This document shows, in pieces, positions 52,386 to 61,383 of a DNA stretch of 64,000 nucleotides. The stretch lies in the NCBI RefSeq assembly GCF_003253545.1, contig NZ_QKYV01000006.1:203152-267151 (forward strand), written 5' to 3'. Both the position numbers and the translations under genes were made by a program. The notes beneath the pieces are model-generated. The model was not told the origin of the DNA, did no database searches, and saw only the letters and a program-made list of their open reading frames with translations. Every line of letters starts with the position of its first letter. Position 1 is the first letter of the stretch. The stretch is from Mesonia algae (GTDB taxonomy: Bacteria > Bacteroidota > Bacteroidia > Flavobacteriales > Flavobacteriaceae).

Positions 52386-53636
52386 ATGTCAGTTGTAGAA
52401 ATTAAATCATCACAAGAAGCAATTGCTCTAGAAGATAAACACGGAGCTCATAATTACCATCCCTTACCTGTAGTCCTAAAAAAAGGAGACGGAGTTTTTG
52501 TTTGGGATGTTGAAGATAAAAAGTATTATGATTTTCTTTCAGCTTATTCAGCTGTAAATCAAGGTCATTGTCACCCTAGAATTGTTGGGGCTATGACCAA
52601 ACAAGCCGAAACTTTAACCTTAACTTCTCGTGCATTTCATAATGATGTTTTAGGGAAATATGAAAAATTCGCTACCGAGTATTTTGGTTTTGATAAGTTA
52701 CTACCTATGAATACGGGTGCTGAAGCCGTTGAGACAGCCATTAAAATCTGTAGAAAATGGGCTTACGAGAAAAAGGGAATTAAAGAAAATGAAGCGGAAA
52801 TAATCGTTGCTGAAAATAACTTTCACGGGCGTACCACTACTGTAATCTCTTTTAGTAATGATGAAGGTGCACGCAAAAACTTTGGTCCGTATACTCCAGG
52901 ATTTTTAAAAATAGCTTACGATGATTTAGATGCATTAGAAAAAACCTTAAGTAAAAATAAAAATATTGCAGGATTTTTAGTAGAACCTATACAAGGTGAA
53001 GCAGGGGTTTATGTTCCTTCTGAAGGTTATTTACAAAAAGCAAAAGCTTTGTGTGAAAAGCATAATGTACTTTTTATTGCTGATGAAATCCAAACTGGTA
53101 TTGCTAGGACTGGAAAGTTACTGGCGGTAGATCATGAAAATGTAAAACCAGACATTGTAACCTTAGGAAAAGCAATTTCTGGCGGAGTTTATCCAGTTTC
53201 AGCAGTATTAGCTAATAATGAAGTGATGGATGTCATCCAACCAGGTCAACATGGTTCTACTTTTGGAGGTAACCCTGTTGCTTGTGAAGTTGCAATCGCG
53301 GCATTACAAGTTATTAAAGAAGAAAATCTTGCCGACAATGCCGAAAAAATGGGTGAGCTTTTTAGAGCAGAAATAAATAAATATATCGCTTCATCTAAAG
53401 TAGTTAATCTTGTAAGAGGAAAAGGACTATTAAATGCTATTGTAATTAATGATAGTGAAGAAAGTTCTACTGCTTGGGATATTTGTATGGCGCTTAAAGA
53501 AAATGGTCTATTAGCGAAACCAACTCATGGAAATATCATTCGTTTTGCACCTCCTTTAGTAATTACAAAAGAGGAAATTATGGATTGTGTTTCTATCATC
53601 GTGAAAACACTTAGAACATTTGAAGATAAAATCTAA
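52386..53636 (+). CDS. rocD: ornithine--oxo-acid transaminase
   Basis: 416 residues, class-III PLP aminotransferase. [18 protein letters not shown] (PLP phosphate site), [40 protein letters not shown], and the PLP Lys in [16 protein letters not shown]. Transfers the delta-amino group of ornithine to 2-oxoglutarate, giving glutamate semialdehyde on the arginine-to-proline/glutamate route. Monocistronic with a strong terminator after it. Confidence 0.95.
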   Translation: MSVVEIKSSQEAIALEDKHGAHNYHPLPVVLKKGDGVFVWDVEDKKYYDFLSAYSAVNQGHCHPRIVGAMTKQAETLTLTSRAFHNDVLGKYEKFATEYFGFDKLLPMNTGAEAVETAIKICRKWAYEKKGIKENEAEIIVAENNFHGRTTTVISFSNDEGARKNFGPYTPGFLKIAYDDLDALEKTLSKNKNIAGFLVEPIQGEAGVYVPSEGYLQKAKALCEKHNVLFIADEIQTGIARTGKLLAVDHENVKPDIVTLGKAISGGVYPVSAVLANNEVMDVIQPGQHGSTFGGNPVACEVAIAALQVIKEENLADNAEKMGELFRAEINKYIASSKVVNLVRGKGLLNAIVINDSEESSTAWDICMALKENGLLAKPTHGNIIRFAPPLVITKEEIMDCVSIIVKTLRTFEDKI

Positions 53637-53658
53637 GAACTCTCTTAGAAAAAGAAAT

Positions 53659-53696
53659 AAAAAAACTCCGCAATGAAAATTGCGGAGTTTTTTTTT
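53659..53696. terminator. bidirectional terminator between rocD and the CCC-motif gene
   Basis: ACTCCGCAAT / ATTGCGGAGT hairpin (53665-53674, 53679-53688) flanked by A-run and T-run. Confidence 0.88.
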
Positions 53697-53708
53697 AAAA
53701 GCAAAATT

Positions 53709-54044
53709 CTATTGAGCAGCTTCTATTTGTTGTTGTTGCATTTCATTTGCCCATTGTTCCAAACCTTCTAAGCTTCCAAAGAAAAGAAAAGCAGCAACAA
53801 AAGATATCACTATTAGAGCCGATAAAATTAAAGCAACAATTGCTAAAATTCTAGCCGTTTTTACTTGTCCGTAATTGTCATAATTTTCTGGATTTAATAA
53901 ATAAGTTTTACGGTCTTTATTTGCTAAAACAAAAGCAATAATAGACAGTACAAGACCTCCCAGACCATAACTTAAGCAGCAAGCTACATAAGATATAATA
54001 GCTAATACAAGGGCTAAGGTCGCATTTGGTAATTTTTGCGTCAT
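53709..54044 (-). CDS. CCC-motif membrane protein
   Basis: 111 residues with two membrane helices (about 8-40 and 66-92), an ACCLSYGLGG segment in the first helix, and a loop NKDRKTYLLNPENYDNYGQVKTARI. This matches the small DUF4190-like CCC-motif proteins of Bacteroidota, which commonly sit beside DUF2752 genes as here. Function unknown. The upstream DUF2752 gene is 37 bases away on the same strand. Confidence 0.82.
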   Translation of the reverse strand: MTQKLPNATLALVLAIISYVACCLSYGLGGLVLSIIAFVLANKDRKTYLLNPENYDNYGQVKTARILAIVALILSALIVISFVAAFLFFGSLEGLEQWANEMQQQQIEAAQ

Positions 54045-54081
54045 TTTTTTAAGATTTAATTAGTGGTTAAATATATGAAAT

Positions 54082-54357
54082 TTAAAGTAGGATTTTAATC
54101 AAGTAATTTACTAAAACTGTGATTACAGATATATAAGCAAGGGAAGAAACTAGCTTACTGTATAATTTTATAGGTCTTACGAAATTAATAAAAATTAATA
54201 AACCAAAAATAATCAAAGGATAAATCGCAGGAAACATAAGAAATGCTCCTTTAAAGTCTGCTTGAAACAATAAGAGTATAGCTCTTTGACTGCCACAGCC
54301 TGGACAAGGAATGTGAAAGAATTGTTTAGTTAAGCAAGGAAGCATATATTCTTCCAT
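54082..54357 (-). CDS. DUF2752 domain-containing membrane protein
   Basis: 91 residues. FFHIPCPGCGSQRAILLLFQADFKGAFLMFPAIYP is the diagnostic CPGCGxxR segment of DUF2752, followed by two hydrophobic helices. The two cysteines could bind metal or form a disulfide. Function unknown; paired with the CCC-motif gene downstream. Eight bases separate its start from the stop of the T9SS-protein gene. Confidence 0.85.
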   Translation of the reverse strand: MEEYMLPCLTKQFFHIPCPGCGSQRAILLLFQADFKGAFLMFPAIYPLIIFGLLIFINFVRPIKLYSKLVSSLAYISVITVLVNYLIKILL

Positions 54358-54365
54358 AACAGGTA

Positions 54366-56333
54366 TTATCTACGTTGAAAAATGCTTATTTTTTTAGTTG
54401 TCGTGATATTATCAGTTGTTGAAATTTTAACCACATAAACTGACTCCGCAAGTTGAGAAGTTGAAAAATTATATTGACTTTGATTTCCTAAATTTCCTTG
54501 AAATAGCACTCTTTTTCCAGTCATATCATAAACTTCTACAAATTTTAAATTCTCTTGTAATGGATTTAAAATTGTCAATTGAGCATTTGTATTATTTTGA
54601 ATCACATCAAAGCTTGAGGCAATTTCTTCAGAAACTTCTAAATCCTCTTCACTGTCTTTAAAAGTAAGTTCAAATCTTTCAGAGTAGTTACCTGCAGGTA
54701 ATGTAATATAGAAATAACTATTTTTTATAGGATGATAAATTTCTGTTTGTTTATCATATATATATACATTCTCGGTATCAAAATTCTCAAAATTATTAAT
54801 TTTAAAAGACAAGCTTCTTTGTGAAGAAAGATTTAGGTAAAGAGGGAGTCTATCATTAATATCAAACGGTCTAGTGTCAATTATATAACTATTATTATTG
54901 TGTAAAAATCCTGCATCAGAAGAAATTCCATCAAAATTAAGAGCATCCATAGCTACTTCTATATTTTTACTTGCATTTTCATTAAAAGCAAGAACAACTT
55001 GTCTTGTATATAAATCATCAAAAGCAATGTTTAATCTAAGTTTTGGTACAACATAATCGCTATCTACAAGATTTTCAATTGTATTAGAAACAGCAGTCTC
55101 TTGATTAGAATGTCGATCGAAATAAGAAAAATTATCATCTCCTTCTTTTACAAAAACTCTATGAGTATTTTTAAATTGTATAGCTTCAATTGGGTAGTCG
55201 ATAGGGCTATCTCCAGTGCTTAGGTCTGGAGCATCTATAAAAAACCCTTGTCCTATAGGTAGAAACGCTCTATATATATCACTACCTGCAGCCTGTGGTT
55301 CTCCGCTACCTTCGATTACTTCACCATCATTATTATACATATAGAACGTAGGGGGCGCATAAGTTCCTAGAGAGTTACAATCTGTTCCATTAGGGGCATA
55401 AGCTCCATAACCACCACTATATTCACTAATGTTATGTGAATTAACTGAGTTATCCATATCCCAGAAATAAGCGATACCAGTTGTTGCGTTTCTTCTTTCG
55501 ATAAGAGCACCATTTGTACAAGTGTTATCCACAAATTCAGTTGTAGAAGCATTTGCATTTTTGCTATTCTCTAATAAGAAATAATTTAAATTAATTGCAG
55601 ATGGATAAGGATTACCTATTAAAATAATTTCATCATAATCTGTAGCTGTAGCAACAGTAATTGTACCATCATTGGGACGACCTCTAAAATCATACCTTTG
55701 AGCGCTACCGGGATTGTTAACAACTCCGTGTATCATAGTAGCATCGGTGCCACTTGTACCCTTCATAGTAAAGCCTTCTCCAGCATTAATAGTTTGATTT
55801 TCTTGAACATGAATCCAATTAGCGTAGCCAGACGTACCAGTATTAATAAATTTCCAAATCCAATATTTAGATATGGTTAAGGGATTTGCAGAGCCGTTGT
55901 AACCATTTGTTAGCTGTGTGGCGTCACTTTTTAGTCTAGAGTTAGGAAAACTTAAAGAAGCTATTCCGAATGATGTATTTCCTGCAGGATCACTGTTACC
56001 TAGTACCCCTACAGGTGATGCCCAATAATTATATTCATAATTGTCTGCCGTACCCTCTTGAAAAACAGACATAGTTCCATTTCCTTCATTATTTGAAAGT
56101 CCCGTAGTTCCTTGAATTAGTTGAGCTTCGTTTCTAAGGTATAGGTTAGCAATCTCTGTATCGTTATTTTTAGTAAAATTTGTACTTTCTTTTACATATA
56201 AAACTGTACCATCAACATATATATAGGTATTATCCGTATTTGAACCAACCTCTTCGTTAGTAGGTTTTATGGTTAATTGAGCAAAAGAATTTGCAGTAAG
56301 AAGGAGTAATAAAAATGTAGTTATATTCTTCAT
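54366..56333 (-). CDS. large secreted protein with type IX-like C-terminal sorting domain
   Basis: 655 residues from the ATG at 56333, which starts a signal peptide (MKNITTFLLLLLTANSFAQ). The body is Asn/Thr/Ser-rich and beta-like, with YNYWASPVGV and LIGNPYPSAIN segments often seen in flavobacterial surface proteins. The last ~80 residues (NAQLTILNPLQENLKFVEVYD, TGKRVLFQGN, LAESVYVVKI, TTKKISIF) form a Por-type sorting domain. Surface-exposed; function unknown. Confidence 0.88.
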   Translation of the reverse strand: MKNITTFLLLLLTANSFAQLTIKPTNEEVGSNTDNTYIYVDGTVLYVKESTNFTKNNDTEIANLYLRNEAQLIQGTTGLSNNEGNGTMSVFQEGTADNYEYNYWASPVGVLGNSDPAGNTSFGIASLSFPNSRLKSDATQLTNGYNGSANPLTISKYWIWKFINTGTSGYANWIHVQENQTINAGEGFTMKGTSGTDATMIHGVVNNPGSAQRYDFRGRPNDGTITVATATDYDEIILIGNPYPSAINLNYFLLENSKNANASTTEFVDNTCTNGALIERRNATTGIAYFWDMDNSVNSHNISEYSGGYGAYAPNGTDCNSLGTYAPPTFYMYNNDGEVIEGSGEPQAAGSDIYRAFLPIGQGFFIDAPDLSTGDSPIDYPIEAIQFKNTHRVFVKEGDDNFSYFDRHSNQETAVSNTIENLVDSDYVVPKLRLNIAFDDLYTRQVVLAFNENASKNIEVAMDALNFDGISSDAGFLHNNNSYIIDTRPFDINDRLPLYLNLSSQRSLSFKINNFENFDTENVYIYDKQTEIYHPIKNSYFYITLPAGNYSERFELTFKDSEEDLEVSEEIASSFDVIQNNTNAQLTILNPLQENLKFVEVYDMTGKRVLFQGNLGNQSQYNFSTSQLAESVYVVKISTTDNITTTKKISIFQRR

Positions 56334-56434
56334 TATCATTAATTTGTTCAAAATTAATACTTTTATAATAATTAAGGGTAAATAAATATTAATAAAAATT
56401 ATCTTTATGGCTTGTTAAAAAATAGTTTTAAAAT

Positions 56435-56629
56435 ATGCCAAAGTCTAATTTTCAGTTGTTTAGTGTTATTTTTATTCTAACAGGTGGGGGTATGCTAATA
56501 TACGATATGATACAAGAAAAAGATTTAATTTATTTAAAAATTTTAGGAATTATTTTCTTAATGTTAGGGTTGTATCTATTAAATACAAAAATTAGGTCTA
56601 AAGAAGATAAAACAGAAGAAAATGATTAA
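56435..56629 (+). CDS. small two-helix membrane protein
   Basis: 64 residues with two predicted transmembrane helices (about 6-25 and 34-50) and a charged, disordered tail (RSKEDKTEEND). Family not recognised. It overlaps the start of the Smr-protein gene by 8 bases in another frame, implying co-translation. Confidence 0.65.
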   Translation: MPKSNFQLFSVIFILTGGGMLIYDMIQEKDLIYLKILGIIFLMLGLYLLNTKIRSKEDKTEEND

Positions 56630-57152
56630 TGTAGGTGATTGGGTAGAAGTTTTAGATGAGGCTATCGGCGGATTCGTTCACAATATAGAAAAAGATACAG
56701 TTTTTATTGAAACTTCAGATGGTTTTCCAATGAGTTTCGATGTCTCGGAAGTAGTTAAAACTGGAAGCGAAGAAATTTCCGTTAAGGAAAATGAAATTAA
56801 AAACGCTCTAAGGGAAAAAAGTGTTGGTAAAAAACCTAAATCTATTAGTAAAAAAAGAGAAAAAGGAGTGCCTGCTATAGAAATTGATTTGCATATTGAG
56901 AAGTTAACCGATAGAAAGCATCTCGATAATTTTGATATGCTTAATATTCAAATGGATACTGCTCGGTACCGATTAGAGCATGCGATTAAAAACCGAATAC
57001 AAAAATTGGTATTTATTCATGGGATAGGAGAGGGAGTCCTTAAAGCAGAACTTAACACTCTTTTTAGTAGATACGAACAAGTGAATTTTTATGAGGCCAA
57101 CCCAAGAAAATATGGGTATGGCGCTACAGAAGTTTTTATTAGTCAGAATTAA
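56622..57152 (+). CDS. DUF2027/Smr domain protein
   Basis: 176 residues. N-terminal DUF2027-like barrel (GDWVEVLDEAIGGFVHNIEKD), then an Smr domain (residues ~85-176: EIDLHIEKLTD, the KLVFIHGIGEGVLKAEL loop and FYEANPRKYGYGATEVFI). Smr is the C-terminal nuclease-associated domain of MutS2; a DLHI start and HGIG core are conserved. The function of the stand-alone Bacteroidota form is unknown; nucleic-acid binding is inferred. No signal peptide. Confidence 0.9.
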   Translation: MINVGDWVEVLDEAIGGFVHNIEKDTVFIETSDGFPMSFDVSEVVKTGSEEISVKENEIKNALREKSVGKKPKSISKKREKGVPAIEIDLHIEKLTDRKHLDNFDMLNIQMDTARYRLEHAIKNRIQKLVFIHGIGEGVLKAELNTLFSRYEQVNFYEANPRKYGYGATEVFISQN

Positions 57153-57155
57153 TAT

Positions 57156-58127
57156 TTATTCAATTTGAGATTCTACTTCTACTGTTTTTGTCACTTGTAA
57201 TTTACCCATAACTAAAGTTTCTAAAGTTATCTCTTCGTTATTGCTTGTATTTTTTAATGAAATATTTTCTGCTAAGACAACGGTTGTAAAATTTCTAGAA
57301 AGTTCATTGGCTTTAAATTCTTCGATGATTAACTCACCAGTATCTTCTGGATCTAGATAATTTGGAATCCCATTTTGATTGGTATCATCGTCAGTAGGAT
57401 TTAAATTTAGATCAGGATCTTCTTCAGTAATATTATCGGCAGCATTTAGATCTTCATAACGGGTCAATATTCCGTCATTATCGTCATCGTCATCTAAGTA
57501 ATTAGGGATTCCATCTTCGTCTGTATCAGGAAAAGTATCTTCGAAAGTGGGTTGGTTAGAAAGATTATTTTCTATTTGTGTAAGTACGTTATCATTGTCA
57601 TCATCTTTATCTAAGTAATCAGGAACCCCGTCTCCGTCGGTATCTTTTTGAGGAGATTCGTTTTTTCCTTCTACAATATCAGTTACACCATCTCCATCAG
57701 TATCGGCATCATCACCGGTAGGTGAATTTACCGTAATATTGAAAGTAACTGTACCACCATTTGTAGAAACATACTCTTCTTTTACATTGCTTTGTGTTGG
57801 TGGGATAGTATTACAAAAATAGTCAGCAGTTATAGAACTACTTAAACTACGATATATTATTTGATTATCATCTGTTACATTATAAGTGAAAGAGGTGTCT
57901 ATCGCTGTACCTTGAAAGCTTCCTGTAAAATCACCATCATTAAATTTGAAGAAAATCGTTTCATTAGGATCTGTTTCTAAGGCAAAGATTACTGTTTCAG
58001 TTTCCGTAGAACAAAATTGAAGACTTGTGTCTGAATCAAAATCGAAATTAGTAACAATAAGTTCGCCATCATCACACGAAGCTAATAAGCTTAACAACAC
58101 AAAACCAAAGAAATATACGTTTTTCAT
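57156..58127 (-). CDS. thrombospondin type-3 repeat lipoprotein
   Basis: 323 residues. Lipobox LLSLLASCDD, so lipidated. N-terminal beta domain with Cys and Thr/Asp-rich strands, then repeated Asp-rich calcium loops (DTDGDGVTD, DTDGDGVPDYLDKDDDND, DTDEDGIPNYLDDDDDND) of the thrombospondin type-3 class, then a C-terminal part of unknown fold. Likely a surface-exposed, calcium-stabilised protein. Not a sorting-domain protein. Its 3' end is 3 bases from the Smr gene stop. Confidence 0.88.
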   Translation of the reverse strand: MKNVYFFGFVLLSLLASCDDGELIVTNFDFDSDTSLQFCSTETETVIFALETDPNETIFFKFNDGDFTGSFQGTAIDTSFTYNVTDDNQIIYRSLSSSITADYFCNTIPPTQSNVKEEYVSTNGGTVTFNITVNSPTGDDADTDGDGVTDIVEGKNESPQKDTDGDGVPDYLDKDDDNDNVLTQIENNLSNQPTFEDTFPDTDEDGIPNYLDDDDDNDGILTRYEDLNAADNITEEDPDLNLNPTDDDTNQNGIPNYLDPEDTGELIIEEFKANELSRNFTTVVLAENISLKNTSNNEEITLETLVMGKLQVTKTVEVESQIE

Positions 58128-58235
58128 AATACTTAATTTATAGCAAAAATAATCTATTGATCAATTTACAGCCAAGATTATAAAAAATAATTTAAAATGA
58201 TTAGTTTTGCAGCATCAATTTCAAGACCTAATTTT

Positions 58236-59384
58236 ATGAGAAAAGTATATTTAGATAGTGCTGCTACCACGCAAATGAGACCTGAAGTTATTGAGAAAAT
58301 GACAGAAGTGATGCAATTGAGTTATGGTAATCCTTCCTCTACTCATGCTTACGGTCGTTCGGCAAAGTCTTATATTGAGAATGCTCGTAAAACGGTAGCA
58401 AAATATTTAAATGTTACTGCTTCTGAAATTGTATTTACTTCTGGAGGAACCGAAGCCGATAACTTAGCACTAAACAGTGCAGTTAGAGATTTAGGTGTCA
58501 AAAGAATTATTACTTCTAAAATTGAACATCATGCTGTTTTGTATACAGTAAATCAACTTCAACAGTGTTATGATATTGAAGTAGAATACGTTAACTTAAA
58601 AGATTGTGGAAGTATCGATTTAGATCATTTGGTGACATTAATGCAATCTAGTGATGAAAAAACTCTGGTTAGCTTAATGCACGTAAATAATGAGGTTGGG
58701 AATATTTTAGATCTTCAAAAAGTAGGGGAATTATGTCATCAAAACGGAGCTCTTTTTCATAGTGATACCGTTCAATCGATTGGTCATTATGAAATAGATT
58801 TGCAAAATACACCAGTAGATTTTACTGCAGTTAGTGCACATAAATTTCATGGTCCTAAAGGAGTTGGTTTTGCTTATGTAAGAAAGAATAGCGGACTTAA
58901 ACCTTTAATTTTTGGAGGAGAACAAGAGAGAGGTTACCGTGCAGGAACAGAAAGTGTGCATAATATTGTAGGTTTAGCAGAAGCTCTTCAAATTTCTTAC
59001 GATAACTTAGCTACAGAAAAGCCATATACAGAAGGTTTAAAAACCTACTTCATGGAACAATTGGAAAAAGAAATCCCTGGAGTTAAATTTAATGGAGGAT
59101 GCTCAAATCTGGTAGACAGTACTTATACCCTTGTAAATGTGTGTTTACCGGTATCTAATGATAAAGCTGCTATGTTGTTGTTTCAATTAGACCTTAACGG
59201 AATAGCTTGCTCAAAAGGGAGTGCGTGCCAGAGCGGAAGTGATAAAGGATCTCATGTATTAAATGCTATTTTATCTGAAGAAGATTTGAATAAACCTTCA
59301 GTAAGATTTTCATTTTCTAGTTTTAATACAAAGGAAGAACTTGATTATGTAGTTGGTGTTCTCAAACAATTTACAGAAAATTAA
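58236..59384 (+). CDS. cysteine desulfurase (NifS/IscS type)
   Basis: 382 residues from the ATG at 58236 (MRKVYLDSAATTQMRPEVI); an in-frame upstream ATG at 58197 would give an unneeded extension. PLP Lys is in VSAHKFHGPKG and the catalytic sulfur-accepting Cys is C331 in GSACQSGS, with a nearby C325 (ACSKG). Mobilises sulfur from cysteine for iron-sulfur clusters and thiolation. The variant loop resembles NifS-type class I enzymes. No isc or suf genes are adjacent. It is the last recognisable core gene before the repeat/IS region. Confidence 0.93.
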   Translation: MRKVYLDSAATTQMRPEVIEKMTEVMQLSYGNPSSTHAYGRSAKSYIENARKTVAKYLNVTASEIVFTSGGTEADNLALNSAVRDLGVKRIITSKIEHHAVLYTVNQLQQCYDIEVEYVNLKDCGSIDLDHLVTLMQSSDEKTLVSLMHVNNEVGNILDLQKVGELCHQNGALFHSDTVQSIGHYEIDLQNTPVDFTAVSAHKFHGPKGVGFAYVRKNSGLKPLIFGGEQERGYRAGTESVHNIVGLAEALQISYDNLATEKPYTEGLKTYFMEQLEKEIPGVKFNGGCSNLVDSTYTLVNVCLPVSNDKAAMLLFQLDLNGIACSKGSACQSGSDKGSHVLNAILSEEDLNKPSVRFSFSSFNTKEELDYVVGVLKQFTEN

Positions 59385-59545
59385 TTGTATAAATTAAATA
59401 AGTGAGAATTGATTAGTACTTACTAATTAGAACCTCATCAAAAGCTTTACATTAAATACTCGCGGAGATAAATAATGTCTTGTTCTGAAAGAGGTTAACC
59501 TTTTTTGGGTTAAAAATTTCATTTATCAATATCGTGAATCTCGCC
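59385..59545. other. intergenic sequence with no recognised gene
   Basis: The 161 bases between the cysteine desulfurase gene and the inverted repeat hold no convincing gene or terminator hairpin. Several short frames here are chance. Confidence 0.5.
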
Positions 59546-59606
59546 GGAACATTGGCAACTTTTTTAAATAATTCCCTTCGAATTTTAAAAAAGTTGCCAA
59601 CATTCC
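59546..59606. repeat. imperfect inverted repeat with TTGGCAACTTTTTT core
   Basis: Left arm 59546-59568 and right arm 59584-59606 pair at 21 of 23 positions with a 15-base loop. Each arm carries TTGGCAACTTTTTTAAA or its complement. It adjoins the decayed IS element and could be an insertion target or a small palindromic element. The T-run inside could also act as a weak terminator. Confidence 0.65.
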
Positions 59607-60828
59607 TAAGCCGTTTTCTTTTTTTAGGATTCGTACTTTATCGACTTGTATTTTTTGTGGATATAGTCTGGTGTTTCCAGTCCAAGACTCCAGTGTATTC
59701 TTTGCTGGTTGTATATTATGGTTGCTTGTTTCATTATCTCCCTGGCTAGATTTACATTTTTAATTGTTTTTTAAGTCCGAACTCATATTTAAGTATTCCG
59801 TTTATTCTTTCTGCTACCGAGTTTTCATAAGGGTTATACTGTTGGGTAATGCTGAGTTTAAAGTAGTTTTTTTGCAAAATCCGTGAATTCAGGACAACGA
59901 TAGTGTATTCCCCTGTCTGAGTGGTGAATTATGCTTTTGGGCTCAAATTCCAGGTTCTTGATAGCCATGCTCAAAGCCTGCACAACAAGTGTGGCCCTCA
60001 TATTATCGCCTAGGGCTCATCCCATTAGTTTCTTTGAATATGCATCGGTTATCAGAGCTAAATAGGCGTGCCCATTATATGTTTTTATATAGGTAATATC
60101 GCTAACGAATACCTGTTCACTATGTTGAATTTCTAAGTTTTTTATTAGGTTTAGGGACTTGTAGAACAGATGGTTCGAGTCAGTTGTGATGTGATATCGT
60201 TTGGTCTTTTTAACTAACATACCATAGGATCTAAGCAGGTGAAAGAGTGCGTCCCTTCCATTATACCTGATCTATGGTGTGTTTTCCTTGTTTCACGCAC
60301 AAGGTCCAAGACTATTTGGTCTCTCTGCTCTTTAGCAATGTTTGATTGAATTCTTTTATAATACGCCTGTTTACTAAACCCGAGGCATTGATAGAACCAT
60401 TTTATTCTGAAAGGCTTTTTCTTTTTTTCTCTATCTCTTTTGCTAATGCTTCGGGTAAGTACTTTTTTGAGAGTTGTTCCCTCTGTAACGTTCTTAAATT
60501 CAGCTATCAAATCTTGCTGAAAGTCCTTGACAAACTCTAGTTCTTCTATGCGTTCTTTGATTTTTTTAATTTGATCGTTCTTGCTCATTGCTTTGGATTT
60601 ATCCTCGAAGTTACTCAATTTCTTAATCCAATAATTAATAGAGCCTCTAGAAATATTGTACTTATTTGCAGCATGATTGACAGAGATCTGTCCGTTTGCA
60701 ATTTGTTTAATTATCGAAAGTTTCAATTTAAAACTTACTTTTTGGTACTGTTTTTTTTCGGCAGCTGCCATTCTTTTGTGTATCCATAAGGTGCTAAAAG
60801 TGTTTAATTTTTAGTCAACCTATTTCAG
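59607..60828 (-). mobile_element. decayed IS3-family insertion sequence
   Basis: About 1.2 kb holding an OrfA/OrfB-type transposase in pieces on the minus strand. One end near 60804-60828 looks like an IS3-type terminal repeat (TAGTCAACCTATTTCA on the plus strand). The opposite end lacks the matching copy and keeps only CCTAAGCCGTTTTC, so it seems truncated. Size fits the family. No target-site duplication was found. Immobile. Confidence 0.75.
59635..60771 (-). pseudogene. IS3-family transposase, multiply disrupted
   Basis: Start at 60771 with MAAAEKKQYQKVSFKLKLSI, an HTH (ISVNHAANKYNISRGSINYW), a coiled coil and the OrfB start (GFSKQAYYKRIQ). Near 60240 the frame shifts and a short stretch seems missing, so HHRSG is followed by RDALFHLLRSYGMLVKK in another frame. 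The DDE core continues (FVSDITYIKTYNG, LITDAYSKKLMG), then an in-frame TGA. After it come NMRATLVVQAL and HHSDRGIHYRC, a frameshift in an A-run, YNPYENSVAERINGILKYEFG, and a second A-run frameshift. It cannot make an active enzyme. Confidence 0.85.
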
Positions 60829-61080
60829 GAAAGTTCATTTCTTAAATGTGTGGCAACGAGTTTGTAGATGGAAAGTAGTGTAAAAACAAGCGCATTTTTT
60901 TCGGTTTAGAACAAGCCAAAACTTTTGTATTTTTATCTTTACTTTTCAAAAGCCAAATTAAAAGATTTGGCAACTTAATAAATATATCAAAATTTACGAT
61001 TATAAAATATAATTATTGCAATAATATCTTTCTCCAATTTTATAATCGTATGTAAATAAAAAAAAGTCTCCATAATTTTT
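60829..61080. repeat. gene-free region with a TTGGCAACTT-type repeat and a 13-bp inverted repeat
   Basis: No gene. It holds a GTGGCAACGAG sequence near 60847, an AAAGCCAAATTAAAAGATTTGGCAACTT stretch near 60950-60975 (similar to 61520-61545) and an exact 13-bp inverted repeat ACGATTATAAAAT / ATTTTATAATCGT at 60996-61008 and 61037-61049 with a 28-base loop. It appears to be a diverged intergenic repeat unit of unknown type. Confidence 0.55.
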
Positions 61081-61383
61081 TTAAGTCGCTTTTATAGAAA
61101 TTATTTCAGGGATTTCTTCTTTTAGGACTTCGTATTCTTCTTTAAAAAATAGGTTCAAGTTTTCATAAGATTGCCTTCCAGTTTTAAGTCCGTAGTTACA
61201 TAGCTTAAACTCTAATCGACTGTTGTTGATTGATTCAGTAAATATATTGATGTTTTTACAGTTATCATCAGCTTTTTTTATGAAAGAATACGGAACTTTA
61301 ATTTCAAAGCTATCTAATACTGTGGTCTGAAATTTGTCAGAATCGTTTTTACAAGATAGTAATGAAAAAATAGAAATAATCAA
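61081..61383 (-). CDS. small lipoprotein, start uncertain
   Basis: 100 residues if started at the TTG at 61383. The upstream in-frame codons KKIPRFKNLI continue the hydrophobic signal into IISIFSLLSC (lipobox), yet no ATG precedes them: the expected Met is missing, with TGA just upstream in an eight-A run. Either an upstream ATA or TTG start is used or a one-base slip has broken the start. The mature part (FQTTVLDSFEIKVPYSFIKK) is unrecognised. It may be an orphan immunity-like or decayed lipoprotein. Confidence 0.5.
   Translation of the reverse strand: MIISIFSLLSCKNDSDKFQTTVLDSFEIKVPYSFIKKADDNCKNINIFTESINNSRLEFKLCNYGLKTGRQSYENLNLFFKEEYEVLKEEIPEIISIKAT

Noticed and set aside
59534..59749. 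Plus-strand frame of 71 residues
   Set aside because: It lies antisense to the decayed transposase and the inverted repeat. Its translation is hydrophobic by chance and matches nothing.
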